DNA of 64,000 nucleotides from Pseudarthrobacter phenanthrenivorans Sphe3 (GCF_000189535.1 NC_015145.1:3410001-3474000); one strand, 5' to 3'; shown: positions 23,482 through 32,286, counted from the first letter of the stretch. Program-made: numbers and translations. Notes: generated by a model not told the origin, from the letters alone.

Positions 23482-23691
23482 ATGGATGACCTGCGGCACA
23501 CTGCCAGAGACCTGCTGCAGCGGAAAGACCGTAGCCTGATCGACCTCTGGATCCTGTACTGGAACCACGGCGGACGCTGCCACCCCTTCGAATTCGACGC
23601 CTTCGTCCACGATGTGCTGCCCGTCGGGTGGTTCGACCTGGACGCCCTCGCCGTGGCCGTTGAGGAACTCGCGCTCGAAAGCATAGCCTGA
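23482..23691 (+). CDS. Small hypothetical protein (69 aa)
   Basis: Starts at ATG 23482 (MDDLRHTARDLLQRKD). Acidic and mostly helical in appearance, with a central LIDLWILYWNHGGRCHPFEFDAF. No recognised domain. Proteins of this length and composition are frequent in Arthrobacter and relatives. The stop codon is 3 nt before the ATG of the broken phosphotransferase gene, which suggests a common transcript. The 181 nt upstream (23301-23481) hold no gene that I can see. Confidence 0.6.
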   Translation: MDDLRHTARDLLQRKDRSLIDLWILYWNHGGRCHPFEFDAFVHDVLPVGWFDLDALAVAVEELALESIA

Positions 23692-23694
23692 TGG

Positions 23695-24415
23695 ATGCCC
23701 GCTTCAGTTACAGATGAGCAGAAACTGCTGCTGACGTCCTGGCTTGGCCCGTTCACGGTGGTGAAGGACTACTCCTGGCCGCTGCAGGACACCTCCGTAC
23801 TTCACGTTTCCACACCCGCCGGCGGAAGCTTCATCGTCAAGGCGAGTACCACCAACCACCACATCCGTCGGGAGATTGCCGCGCTCACACCCGGTTTGCC
23901 TGCAGAGCTTCGCGGCAAAGCCTCCTTCCTTAGGCACGCGTCCGAGGCGGCGGGCATCCTGGTCACCGAGTACCTTCCGGGCAACCCCGTGGAGGGATCG
24001 CCTGCGGAGCATTGCCCGGAGACGTACCGCCAAGCGGGAGTCCTCCTGGCTGGCACGGCTGGAGCCAGGTCCCGTGCAACTGGTAACCACCCATGGCGAC
24101 TACCAGCCGCGGAACTGGCTCGAAGACGACGGTGAGGTCAAGGTCATCGACTTCGGCCGGGCCGATGCCCGCCCCTGGGTCCATGATGTGGTTCGGCTGG
24201 CGCACCAACAGTTCCTCGGCCGCCCGGCACTGGAGGAGGCGTTCTATGCCGGTCTGGAGCGCCGCATCACGAGGCCTGAAACCGGCATCTGGCACCTGGA
24301 AAACCTGAACCAGGCGTTGGGAACCGTGGTCTGGGCGCATCGGATTGGAGATGCCGCATTCCAGCAGTCCGGGGTGGAGAGGGTCGAACGGATCGTGGCG
24401 ATGCCCTCGGCTTAA
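23695..24415 (+). pseudogene. Aminoglycoside phosphotransferase-like gene broken by a frameshift with probable deletion
   Basis: The first part (23695 to about 24040) encodes an N-lobe: SVLHVSTPAGGSFIVKAST (ATP-lysine strand), IRREIAAL and ILVTEYLPGNPVEG (hinge). The second part, in the +1 frame (about 24040-24415), encodes the catalytic loop TTHGDYQPRNWL, the metal motif KVIDFGRAD and the C-terminal helices. The parts meet within CTCCTGGCTGGCACGGCTGG near 24040-24060. About 25 residues normally found between the lobes are missing, so this is a small deletion rather than a single-base error. Neither half alone makes a kinase. Confidence 0.8.
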
Positions 24416-24454
24416 CCGCCTCCATCATCTGCGCTCTGTTGCGAGAATGGCCTG

Positions 24455-25519
24455 ATGGAATTCAACAGGCTGCTGCAGATTCGCCGCGTCTACGCCCAGC
24501 CTGCAGCCCTGGAACTGCCCAGGGGCAAAGAAATCGTTGAGCGCTGGCCGGACGCCGATGTGGTGCCCGTTGAAAACCACTGGAACATCCCGGAGGTGCA
24601 CGGCGAGGAAACGAACGTGCCCCGCTGGTCCCGGATCAAAACCGAAGCCCTGGTCCTGGGCGTTAAGAAGGCGTTGACGGTCAAGCCGAACGGCAGGTCG
24701 GCCGATTTCATTGCGCCCTCAACCGCGAACGGCTGCGCCATGGCATGCGCCTACTGCTACGTGCCGCGCCACAAGGGGTACAGCAACCCGGTCACCGTGT
24801 TCGCGAACATCGACCAGATCGCCGGGACCCTGGAACGGCACGCCACGCGCCAGGGGATCAAGCTGGAGCCAAACCAGTGCGACCCTGAACTTTGGGTTTA
24901 TGACATCGGTGAGAACAGCGACTGCTCCGTGGACGCGCTGATCAGTGACAACGTGCAGGACCTGGTGACCTTGTTCCGCAACCTGCCCACCGCGAAGCTG
25001 TCTTTTGCCACAAAGTACGTGAACCGGGCAATGCTCGGCTGGGACCACGGTGGCCACACAAGGATCCGGTTCTCCCTGATGCCCGCGGATCTGGCCAAAT
25101 CCATAGACGTCCGCACTTCTCCAGTGGCTGAACGCCTGGCCGCCGTCAACGATTTCGTCGATGCGGGCTATGAGGTGCACGTGAACTTCTCCCCCGTAGT
25201 TGTCACGGACACCTGGCTCCAGGACTGGGCGGAGCTGTTGCGCCAACTTGATGCCACACTGACTCCGGCAGCCAAGGCACAGCTTGCGGCGGAGGTCATT
25301 TTCCTCACCCACAATGAGCGGCTCCACGAGGTCAACCTCGGGTGGCATCCGCAGGCGGAGCGGGTGCTGTGGCGTCCGGACCTCCAGGAGTCGAAGGTCT
25401 CCTCCAACGGCTTCACCAACGTCCGCTACCGCACCGGGGCCAAGGGAGGCTACGTGCGGCAGCTGACATCGCTCATCAAAGACATCGCGCCGTACTGCCG
25501 CATCCGCTACGCCTTCTGA
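24455..25519 (+). CDS. Spore photoproduct lyase family radical SAM protein
   Basis: Protein of 354 aa with the radical-SAM cluster CAMACAYC (Cys94, Cys98, Cys101; CX3CX2C) within ADFIAPSTANGCAMACAYCY and an SplB-like overall layout, including FATKYVNRAMLGW and HTRIRFSLMPADL. Additional cysteines lie at 142 and 157. In Bacillus the enzyme repairs spore photoproduct in DNA; this lineage is not known to make endospores, so the substrate may be another thymine lesion or something unrelated. A start at ATG 24455 gives MEFNRLLQIRRVY. It stands alone in a set of non-carbohydrate genes. Confidence 0.85.
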   Translation: MEFNRLLQIRRVYAQPAALELPRGKEIVERWPDADVVPVENHWNIPEVHGEETNVPRWSRIKTEALVLGVKKALTVKPNGRSADFIAPSTANGCAMACAYCYVPRHKGYSNPVTVFANIDQIAGTLERHATRQGIKLEPNQCDPELWVYDIGENSDCSVDALISDNVQDLVTLFRNLPTAKLSFATKYVNRAMLGWDHGGHTRIRFSLMPADLAKSIDVRTSPVAERLAAVNDFVDAGYEVHVNFSPVVVTDTWLQDWAELLRQLDATLTPAAKAQLAAEVIFLTHNERLHEVNLGWHPQAERVLWRPDLQESKVSSNGFTNVRYRTGAKGGYVRQLTSLIKDIAPYCRIRYAF

Positions 25520-25593
25520 GGCAACTTCGGAAGGCTGTCGACGGCGTCGAACACCTGCCGGCCGTCCGGCACCGCGCGCTAAACTGGTCAATC

Positions 25594-26457
25594 ATGGCTG
25601 ATGCCCGTCATCCCCGCCTTCTGGCCTGGCTCGTCGTCCTGGCGACGTTCCTCGGGGCTTGCACGCCCGCCGTCGGAATCGACGACGCCGCCACCGGGCC
25701 AGCGCCCCAGACCTCCGCCGCCCAGCCGTCCCCTTCCGCTGCCGACCCCGGCGCACAGGGGGCAGCAGTTCCGGTCCCCGCCGCAACAGCCACCACCACA
25801 GCAGCTCCGGTCCCCACCACCGCGGCTGCGGCGCCTCCCCCGCCTCCGGTCCCCCAGGCATTCGCCCTCAACCTCTACCAGGAGGGGGACTTCGTGCCGC
25901 AGTACACCTTTGACTGGTGTGTGGCAGCAAGCATCCAGATTGCCCATAACCTCATCGACGACACCGGCGGCGGCACCTGGACCGACAGTGCCCAGCAGGG
26001 CGAGCTTTGGGAAATGGCACGGGCACGGTCGTCCAATTCCTTCAACGGCGCCAACCCGCTCGGCTGGGCGCAGGTGCTGACCGAAGTAGGACTGGGACCC
26101 TACAAAGTGGTTAGCGTCGCCGGCTATCAGGACGCCCTGCAGACGGCGGCGCGGGCCATTACAGAGACTGGCCGCCCGGTGGGGCTGGTCATGTGGAGCG
26201 GCCGCCACGCCTGGGTGATGAGCGGATTCGAGTCGGTGGGCGATCCCGCACTGTTCCCGGAGTTCTCCGTTACCGGCATCCGTGTCCAGGATCCGCTGTA
26301 CCCGCACGGCAGCGGACAGTGGGGCCCGTCGCCGGCCCCCAACAGCCTGCTCACCCCGGAGGAGCTTGCCACGCAGTTCGTGGTCCGCGAGCCGCGCCGC
26401 TGGAGCAGCCAACTGCCGGCGGGGTACCTGCTGGTGCTGCCGGTGGCGGCGGCCTGA
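25594..26457 (+). CDS. Lipoprotein with a C39-like peptidase domain
   Basis: Protein of 287 aa. A signal peptide ends in the lipobox FLGAC (Cys23). Residues 24-88 are a disordered Pro/Ala/Thr linker that would span the cell wall. From about residue 92 a papain-like C39-type domain follows: FDWCVAASIQIAHN (Cys109 as nucleophile), GRHAWVMSGFE (His205) and VQDPLYP (possible Asp). The pattern fits a surface-anchored peptidase or a pseudo-peptidase; no substrate is indicated. ATG 25594 was chosen because it gives the signal peptide; the frame is open upstream inside the SPL-like gene. Confidence 0.75.
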   Translation: MADARHPRLLAWLVVLATFLGACTPAVGIDDAATGPAPQTSAAQPSPSAADPGAQGAAVPVPAATATTTAAPVPTTAAAAPPPPPVPQAFALNLYQEGDFVPQYTFDWCVAASIQIAHNLIDDTGGGTWTDSAQQGELWEMARARSSNSFNGANPLGWAQVLTEVGLGPYKVVSVAGYQDALQTAARAITETGRPVGLVMWSGRHAWVMSGFESVGDPALFPEFSVTGIRVQDPLYPHGSGQWGPSPAPNSLLTPEELATQFVVREPRRWSSQLPAGYLLVLPVAAA

Positions 26458-26475
26458 CTGAGCCGGCGCGAGCAG

Positions 26476-27147
26476 CTAGAGCTTCTCCACCACGAGGTTC
26501 CGGTACGCGGCCCGCAGCGGGGCCATCTGCCGGAAGCCCAGGTAGCCTCCGCCCAGCACATTGTCCGAGGGATCCTCCCAGTCAAACAGCGGAAGGCCGT
26601 TGATCGAAAAGGCCACCACGGGGCCGTCCTTCACTACCTCCATCCGGTAGAAACCAACGGCATCCCCGGCGGGCGGCAGTGGGTCCGCTCCTTGCGCCAC
26701 CAGTTCAAACCCTGCACTTTTCCTCAAGTTACAGGTCCGGAAGGCCCGCTCGGGTTGGTACTTGTGGCGGAAATAGGAGATGTGCAGGGCGTCGATGTCC
26801 CCCGAATGATATTGGGGGTAGTAGCCGGTCCGCAGCGCCAGGCCGGGGCTGAACAGGTCGCGGCCGCCATGCCCGCTGGCGGCGAAGAAGAGCATGGCCA
26901 GGCCAGGCTCCTGCAGCGGCATGAACTCCCATCTGATAAGGATTCCGTCCGGGAACTCTATCGGGCACCAGAAAGTCCAGTGCGCGTGGTCGCCAAACTC
27001 CTCGTCGTCCACTGCGCCGGACAGCTCCACCGCATCCCCGTGGGCCCCGAGGCGTAACGGGCCTTCCGCCGCCCAGTCCGCAACGTCTTCCGGCCCTGCC
27101 AACGCGTTGCGGTAGAGGATGTGCCTTCCCAGGCCAGCCTGCCCCAC
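26476..27147 (-). CDS. DUF1961 family protein (YesU-like)
   Basis: Protein of 223 aa with the beta-jelly-roll (concanavalin-like) pattern of DUF1961, seen in HWTFWCPIEFPDGILIRWEF, FFAASGHGGRDLF, YFRHKYQPERAFRTCNLRKS and GGGYLGFRQM. B. subtilis YesU/YteV belong to this family and are encoded with rhamnogalacturonan genes; their exact activity is not settled. The GTG at 27147 directly follows the stop codon of the esterase gene, so the two are coupled. It is the last gene of the minus-strand transport operon. Confidence 0.85.
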   Translation of the reverse strand: MGQAGLGRHILYRNALAGPEDVADWAAEGPLRLGAHGDAVELSGAVDDEEFGDHAHWTFWCPIEFPDGILIRWEFMPLQEPGLAMLFFAASGHGGRDLFSPGLALRTGYYPQYHSGDIDALHISYFRHKYQPERAFRTCNLRKSAGFELVAQGADPLPPAGDAVGFYRMEVVKDGPVVAFSINGLPLFDWEDPSDNVLGGGYLGFRQMAPLRAAYRNLVVEKL

Positions 27148-27912
27148 TTAGCCGCGTCCCGCCGTCGTACTTAACCCCAACGCGGGGGCCCTTTTGGCCC
27201 GGTCTCCGGCCGTTATCGGGCCGTATCTGACTCCGTGCTGCTGTGGACTGAAGCCCAGCGCGTGCAACTGCACTGCTGCGTGCCCGGCCACCAGCGCGGC
27301 CCCCTGCCGGGAAAAGTGGGTGTTGTCCGCCAGCCCGTCCGGCCAGCGCGCGTGGGTTCCCGGCTCGAAGTGGCAGAAAAGCCTCCTCGATTCCTCCCGG
27401 CCCAGCCGCAGGTACAGCCCGCGCGTCCACGCGTTGAGGTCAATCACCGGCAGGCCCAGCTCGAGGGCAATTTCCCGGACCACCTCCGGGTAGTCCTCCA
27501 GGCTTTCCTCCACCTCCTGCCCCACAGCAGCAGCGCCCGACGGCGGCATGTCCAGGAAGTGCCGCCGTTCCACCGGGGTGCACAGGACAGGCCGTGCTCC
27601 CAGGTTCCGCACGTCCGCCACCATCGTGCGCAGGTTCGCGGCGTAACCGGTACGGGCGGCGAGGTGGGGTTTCTTCTGGTCGTTGTGGCCGAACTGGATC
27701 AGTACCAGATCCCCGTCGCCCGCATCGGCCAGCAGCCGGTCCCAGAGCCCCTCCTCACGGAAGGACTCAGTGCTGGCACCGCCCTTGGCGAAGTTGTGGA
27801 CGGCTGCCCAGGTATAGACATGCGGTGGAAGCTGCGCTCCCCAGCCGCTCATGGGGTACTCGAAGGTGGGGCAGTTGGCCACCGTGGAGTCACCGGCGAG
27901 GAGGATTTTCAT
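27148..27912 (-). CDS. Rhamnogalacturonan acetylesterase (CE12, RhgT/YesT-like)
   Basis: SGNH hydrolase of 254 aa that removes acetyl groups from rhamnogalacturonan-derived sugars. The four blocks are plain: LAGDST (Ser9), the block II glycine in NFAKGGAST, GHND (Asn77) and ADNTHFS (Asp196, His199). No signal peptide, so it works inside the cell on imported acetylated oligosaccharides, as RhgT does in B. subtilis. It lies between the permease gene and the DUF1961 gene on the minus strand. Confidence 0.9.
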   Translation of the reverse strand: MKILLAGDSTVANCPTFEYPMSGWGAQLPPHVYTWAAVHNFAKGGASTESFREEGLWDRLLADAGDGDLVLIQFGHNDQKKPHLAARTGYAANLRTMVADVRNLGARPVLCTPVERRHFLDMPPSGAAAVGQEVEESLEDYPEVVREIALELGLPVIDLNAWTRGLYLRLGREESRRLFCHFEPGTHARWPDGLADNTHFSRQGAALVAGHAAVQLHALGFSPQQHGVRYGPITAGDRAKRAPALGLSTTAGRG

Positions 27913-27951
27913 ACTGTGCTTTCTGTTGGTTGCCGGGTTGCCGGCGTCCCA

Positions 27952-28824
27952 TCAGCCCTTGACGGAACCGATGAGCATGCCTTTGGCGAAGTGTTTCTGC
28001 AGGAACGGGTAGAAGATCAGGATGGGCAGGGTTGCCACCACAATGACCGCGAACTTGATGCCCTGTTCCGGCGGGATGTAGTTGGGGTCCACGTTGCCGG
28101 TGCCGAGCAGGTCCGAGGATGCGGTGACCTGGCGCAGGTACATTTGCAGGGTCCACTTGGAGTTATCGGACAGGTAGAGCAGGGGTGACATGAAGTCGTT
28201 CCAGATGCCTACCGCGTAGAACAGGGCGAACGTGGCCAGGACCGGTTTGGACAGCGGGAGCAGGATCCGCCAAAGGATCCCGATCTCGGTGGCGCCGTCC
28301 ATTTTGGCCGATTCCTCCAGCTCCTGCGGAAGTTCCTGGAAGAAGTTCTTGATGATGATCAGGCTGAACGGGTTGATCGCCGCCGGCAGGATCAGGGCCC
28401 AGTAGGAGTTGAGCAGGCCCAGGTCCTTGACCAGCAGGAAGGTGGGGATCATGCCGCCGGAGAACACCATGGCAAACACCACCAGGGACAGGATGACCTG
28501 CCGGCCGCGGAGGGTCTTCTTGGCCAGCGGATACGCCATGGTCACGGTGAACGCGAGCTGTACCAGGGTTCCCACGGCGGTGACCAGGACGGTGGTGACC
28601 AGAGCACGGATGAAGGCAGGGGTGGAGAAGATGTATTCGTAGGAGCCCAGGGTGAACTGTTCGGGCCACACAAAGAACGCGCGCCGGGTGATTTCGGCTT
28701 CATTGGCGAAGGACCCCGCGATCACGTAGACGAACGGCAGCAGGGTGATGATGCCGATCACGGACAGGAAGACGTAGTTGGCGGCGTCGAAGATCCGCCC
28801 GCCGGTGGTGTTGTGGATTTTCAT
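27952..28824 (-). CDS. Carbohydrate ABC transporter permease (YtcP/LplC type)
   Basis: Inner-membrane permease of 290 aa with six hydrophobic segments. The cytoplasmic ATPase-contact loop is EESAKMDGATEIGILWRILLPLSKPVLATF, the EAA motif of CUT1 importers. Family traits such as GGMIPTFLLVKDLGLLNSYWALILP and the C-terminal FAKGMLIGSVKG place it with YtcP/LplC. It pairs with the LplB-like permease directly upstream (2-nt gap) and the binding protein at 29802; a similar set (yteP-ytcQ-ytcP) imports rhamnogalacturonan fragments in B. subtilis. No ATPase gene is nearby. Confidence 0.92.
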   Translation of the reverse strand: MKIHNTTGGRIFDAANYVFLSVIGIITLLPFVYVIAGSFANEAEITRRAFFVWPEQFTLGSYEYIFSTPAFIRALVTTVLVTAVGTLVQLAFTVTMAYPLAKKTLRGRQVILSLVVFAMVFSGGMIPTFLLVKDLGLLNSYWALILPAAINPFSLIIIKNFFQELPQELEESAKMDGATEIGILWRILLPLSKPVLATFALFYAVGIWNDFMSPLLYLSDNSKWTLQMYLRQVTASSDLLGTGNVDPNYIPPEQGIKFAVIVVATLPILIFYPFLQKHFAKGMLIGSVKG

Positions 28825-28826
28825 GG

Positions 28827-29801
28827 CTAGAACAGTCCGCTCTGGTTGAAGCGCTTGGCCAGGGCGTTGGTGCCGAAGATCAGCACGATGCCCACCAGGG
28901 ATTTGAAGAGCCCGACGGCGGTGGAGTAGCTGTACGCGCCCTGCGTGATGCCCACGAAGTACACGTAGGTATCGAACACATCGGCCACGGACCGGTTCAG
29001 GGCGTTGGTCATCAGGTAGATCTGCTCGAACCCGGTATTCAGCATCTGCCCGATGGCCAGGATGAGCATCACGATGATGGTGGAGCGGATGCCGGGCAGG
29101 GTGATGTGCCAGACCCTGCGGAACCGGCCGGCGCCGTCAATGATGGCGGCCTCGTACTGGTCCTGGTCTACGGTGGCCAGCGCGGCAAGGAAGATGATGG
29201 TGCCCCAGCCGGTGTTCTTCCAGATTTCCTGCAGCACGATCAGCGGCCGGAACCAGTTGGGATCGGACAGGAAGTCGATGTTGGTGCCCATCACGTTGTT
29301 CAGGAACAGGAACAACGGGCCGAAGTCCAGGGCGAACAGCAGGAAGCTCAGGGACGCCACGATGGTCCAGGACAGGAAGTGCGGGATGTAGACGAGCGTC
29401 TGGACCGTGCGCTTGAGGATCGAGAGGCGGACTTCGTTCAGCAGCAGCGCCAGGACGATGGTCAGCGGAAACGCGATACCCAGGTTCAGAAACGCCAGGA
29501 TCAGGGTGTTGCCCAGCAGCCTGGGAAAGTCCGGGTTGGAGAAGAAGTCCTGGAAATGCTGGGTCCCCACCCACGGACTGCCGTTCACCCCCAGGAACGG
29601 AACGTAGTCCTTGAAGGCGATGGTGACCCCGTACATGGGGCCGTAACGGAAGATAGCGAAGTACACCACACCAGGCAGCAGCAGCAGGTACAGCCACTTG
29701 AAGTGCGCGAAGTGGACGGAGAAGCTGCCCCGCTTCCGGGGAGCAGGCACTGGGTTCAGCGCCCGCTCCCCGGACTGGGTGTCAATGACAGGGGCTGTCA
29801 T
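28827..29801 (-). CDS. ABC transporter permease (LplB/YteP type)
   Basis: Permease of 324 aa. It has the LplB-family start WLYLLLLPGVVYFAIFRYGPMYGVTIAFKDY and the EAA loop YEAAIIDGAGRFRRVWHITLPGIRSTI. Six membrane segments. About 28 residues precede the first helix. It starts directly after the stop codon of the binding protein gene (29802), so the three transport genes form one operon. It forms a heterodimer with the protein encoded at 27952-28824. Confidence 0.92.
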   Translation of the reverse strand: MTAPVIDTQSGERALNPVPAPRKRGSFSVHFAHFKWLYLLLLPGVVYFAIFRYGPMYGVTIAFKDYVPFLGVNGSPWVGTQHFQDFFSNPDFPRLLGNTLILAFLNLGIAFPLTIVLALLLNEVRLSILKRTVQTLVYIPHFLSWTIVASLSFLLFALDFGPLFLFLNNVMGTNIDFLSDPNWFRPLIVLQEIWKNTGWGTIIFLAALATVDQDQYEAAIIDGAGRFRRVWHITLPGIRSTIIVMLILAIGQMLNTGFEQIYLMTNALNRSVADVFDTYVYFVGITQGAYSYSTAVGLFKSLVGIVLIFGTNALAKRFNQSGLF

Positions 29802-31331
29802 TTACTTGTTGTCCTGCCAGAGCTTGTTGATCTCTTCCTTGACCTTGTCGCCGCCGCTGGTGTTCCACAGCTTGATGGCGTCCTTGAGTCCCTGCTCATC
29901 GATCTGGCCGGCCAGGTACTTGATCCGGGCGTCGGCCACGATGTTGTCCAGCTGCGCACCCTTGGAGACGTAGGTGGCGGAAACGTACGGCGCTGCCGGG
30001 TTGTAGACCGCGCTCTTGAGGTCCTCGGCCATCACCTCAGTGCGCTTGTCGAAGACCTGCTGCTCGTAGTCCGTGGGCTGCTTGACCGGGTAGAACTCGT
30101 TGCCCGTAACGTTCATGCCCAGCTGCGCGTAGCTCTTGATGTCCGTGGTGACGGCCTTTGATTCCTCGGTTTCGGGCTTGATGCTGGCAGCCTTGCCGTC
30201 TTCCACCGTGAAGTTCACGCCTTCGATCCCGTTGTTCAGCAGGATGGCCACCTCCTTGCCGTTCATGGTGTTCAGGACTTCCAGCACCTTGTCCAGCTCG
30301 GCCTCGGTGCGGACACTTGCCTTGGGCACGGCCAGGAAGCCGGAGTAGCCGTCGGTGGGGTGGGCGTGCAGCTCGCCGTCGGGGCCTTCCAGGTTGCCCA
30401 CGAAGCCCACCTTGTTCTCGTAGTTGTTGGGATCCGCCTGCTTGAACAGGCTGACCAGGACGCTGACGCGGGAGTCGACGTCCACGATGATGCCGCCCTT
30501 GCCGTTGAAGAACGGTTCGTTCCATTTGGTGCCGTCGAAGGTGGCGAAGTCCGGGTTGATGAGCTTCTCGTCCACCATCTTCTTGACGAACCGGTTGGCC
30601 TCGAGGAATTCCTCGGTTTCGAAGCTCGGGATCAGTTTTCCGTCCTTCTCGGTCCAGCGGTTTCCGGCGCCGTACCAGGTCTCGATGAAGTCGTAGGGGC
30701 TGTTGGTTCCCAGTGCGCCCCACTTAGGGATGGTGATGCCCCAGGTGTCGTCCTGGCCGTTGCCGTCCGGGTCCTGCCCGGTGAAGGCCTTGGCCACCTT
30801 GTACAGGTCCTCGGTGGTTTTGGGCGCCTCCAGGCCCAGCTTGTCCAGCCAGTCCTGGCGGAACATCACAGCGGCACGCATCGGAGAGCGGCCGCGGTAG
30901 ACGCCGTAGACCTTGCCATTGATGCTGGCGTTTTCCTGGATCTCGGGGAACGTGGTTTTGAGGTTCGGGTACTCATCCAGCTTGTCCGTCAGGTCCCAGA
31001 AAGCACCGGCTTCGGCGTTCTTGACGAAGCCGGGCGTTTTGCCCTGGATCACCATGACGTGCGGGATCTCGGAGGAGGCCAGCGTGATGTTGGTCTTGTC
31101 CTCATAGGAGGCGTTGGGCGTCCACGTGATGTTGATGTCCTTGCCGGTGAGCTCTTCCAGCTTCTTCTGGACGGCACCGTCAGCGCTGGGCGGCTGCGCC
31201 TCCAGGAACGGGGCCATGATGGACACCGTGGTGAGGTCCGCTGCGGGGGCTTCGCCGCCGCTGCAGGCAGTCAGCGATATGGCGGTGGCAGTGACGACGG
31301 CGGCTGCCAGGGTGAGTTTCCTGCGGATCAT
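29802..31331 (-). CDS. Extracellular solute-binding lipoprotein (LplA/YtcQ type)
   Basis: Substrate-binding protein of 509 aa, the long form typical for LplA/YtcQ. The signal is MIRRKLTLAAAVVTATAISL with lipobox LTAC (Cys24), followed by an acidic linker and the binding lobes. Characteristic stretches are RGRSPMRAAVMFRQDWLDKLGLEAPKTTEDLY and VDVDSRVSV. It probably binds rhamnogalacturonan or other pectic oligosaccharides given the linked CE12 and DUF1961 genes. First gene of the operon SBP - permease - permease - CE12 - DUF1961; an operator-like site lies 57 nt before its start. Confidence 0.9.
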   Translation of the reverse strand: MIRRKLTLAAAVVTATAISLTACSGGEAPAADLTTVSIMAPFLEAQPPSADGAVQKKLEELTGKDINITWTPNASYEDKTNITLASSEIPHVMVIQGKTPGFVKNAEAGAFWDLTDKLDEYPNLKTTFPEIQENASINGKVYGVYRGRSPMRAAVMFRQDWLDKLGLEAPKTTEDLYKVAKAFTGQDPDGNGQDDTWGITIPKWGALGTNSPYDFIETWYGAGNRWTEKDGKLIPSFETEEFLEANRFVKKMVDEKLINPDFATFDGTKWNEPFFNGKGGIIVDVDSRVSVLVSLFKQADPNNYENKVGFVGNLEGPDGELHAHPTDGYSGFLAVPKASVRTEAELDKVLEVLNTMNGKEVAILLNNGIEGVNFTVEDGKAASIKPETEESKAVTTDIKSYAQLGMNVTGNEFYPVKQPTDYEQQVFDKRTEVMAEDLKSAVYNPAAPYVSATYVSKGAQLDNIVADARIKYLAGQIDEQGLKDAIKLWNTSGGDKVKEEINKLWQDNK

Positions 31332-31387
31332 GTTGGTTCCTTTTCCACTTCTTCGGGGTTTCGACTGGGCTAACTGCGGGTTCTTTT

Positions 31388-31399
31388 TGATACGTTTCA
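31388..31399. promoter_or_regulatory. LacI-type operator (TGATACGTTTCA), family A
   Basis: Imperfect palindrome with a CG centre, differing from the TGAATCGTTTCA site at the rhamnose regulator in two bases. It is placed 57 nt upstream of the binding-protein start on the minus strand, which is where the promoter should be. Confidence 0.5.
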
Positions 31400-31465
31400 T
31401 TTCATCCGGCGCTATGCGATGCCAGGGAGGGCCGACGGCGGGCGGCGGCAGGGTTGGATGCATCG

Positions 31466-31486
31466 CCTCCCCCTTCGCGAGGGAGG
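31466..31486 (-). terminator. Hairpin after the DUF624 gene
   Basis: CCTCCC (31466-31471) pairs with GGGAGG (31481-31486) around a 9-nt loop, 12 nt beyond the DUF624 stop. It would insulate that gene from the ABC operon further along the minus strand. Confidence 0.5.
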
Positions 31487-31497
31487 AGAAGGCAGGG

Positions 31498-32166
31498 TCA
31501 GGCCACGGAGGCCACGGGCAGCAAGCCCTCCCCCGCCCGGCCGCCGGCCATGGCCACAGACTCGTCATTGGCGGTGAAGAACTTGTCGCACAGCCATCCG
31601 GTCAGGAACAGCCACGCGCCGATGCTGAAAAAGGGGATCAGGCCGGGCACTGCGCTGCTGGCATAGAGCGCCGATGCCGAGACGAACAGGAGGATGACCG
31701 TTCCGGCCAGGTGGCGGAAGGCAAAGCGGGACGCCTGGAGCAGATACTGCGGCAGGGGCAGGTGGTACCGGGCATACATTGGGAAGAGGTAGCAGGCCGC
31801 CCCGGCCAGCAGGATGGCTGCCACCAAAACGCCTGCGGCCATGAACTGGGAGAAGAGGCCGGCGGACCGGGCGAAATAATTCCAGTTCATCGCCAGCGCC
31901 ACAGCCGCGGCCATCACCGGCAGTGCGAGCAGGTTGGCGCGGCCAAAGTTGCTGAAGTACTGGGACGCGAAGCTCCGGACGAGGGGGGCCGCGTCACCCC
32001 GCACCCGCTTCCGGACAGCCAGATGCGCGGCGGCCGTGGCAGGGCCGGCACCGAGGACGCCCGCACCCAGCGTCGTAAAGGCAATCCATAGCAGGTTCAG
32101 GCAGGCGATCCAGAGGAGGGTGTCAAAGAACGAGTAGGCCCGGGCACTGAATGTTCCTGGCAGCAT
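31498..32166 (-). CDS. DUF624 / YesL-family membrane protein
   Basis: Protein of 222 aa with five or six membrane segments, starting with MLPGTFSARAYSFFDTLLWI. The LNLLWIAFTTLGAGVLGAGPATAAAHLAVRK segment is the DUF624 signature. In B. subtilis the relatives YesL and YteU are encoded with rhamnogalacturonan transport genes, probably as accessory subunits; the role is not proven. It lies upstream of the ABC operon on the same strand and is divergent from the Gfo/Idh/MocA - GH78 operon. Confidence 0.85.
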   Translation of the reverse strand: MLPGTFSARAYSFFDTLLWIACLNLLWIAFTTLGAGVLGAGPATAAAHLAVRKRVRGDAAPLVRSFASQYFSNFGRANLLALPVMAAAVALAMNWNYFARSAGLFSQFMAAGVLVAAILLAGAACYLFPMYARYHLPLPQYLLQASRFAFRHLAGTVILLFVSASALYASSAVPGLIPFFSIGAWLFLTGWLCDKFFTANDESVAMAGGRAGEGLLPVASVA

Positions 32167-32230
32167 CGCGCAGCTCCTTCATGTCTCCATCGTTGCAGAG
32201 GCGAGGCTGGAAGTGGTCCACGTCACGCCG

Positions 32231-32244
32231 GTAATCGCTTTCTC
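32231..32244. promoter_or_regulatory. LacI-type operator (GTAATCGCTTTCTC), family B
   Basis: Site in the 242-nt divergent region between the DUF624 and Gfo/Idh/MocA genes. Its right half (CGCTTTCTC) matches the AGAAAGCGCTTTCT family; the left half is weaker. Confidence 0.4.
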
Positions 32245-32286
32245 GAAAATCTAGACCCAGTGCAACAGCAAGGTCAAGCCCATTTT

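Noticed and set aside
23695..24415. Programmed ribosomal frameshift in the phosphotransferase-like gene
   Set aside because: No slippery sequence or downstream structure is apparent and about 25 family residues are missing at the junction, which points to a deletion.
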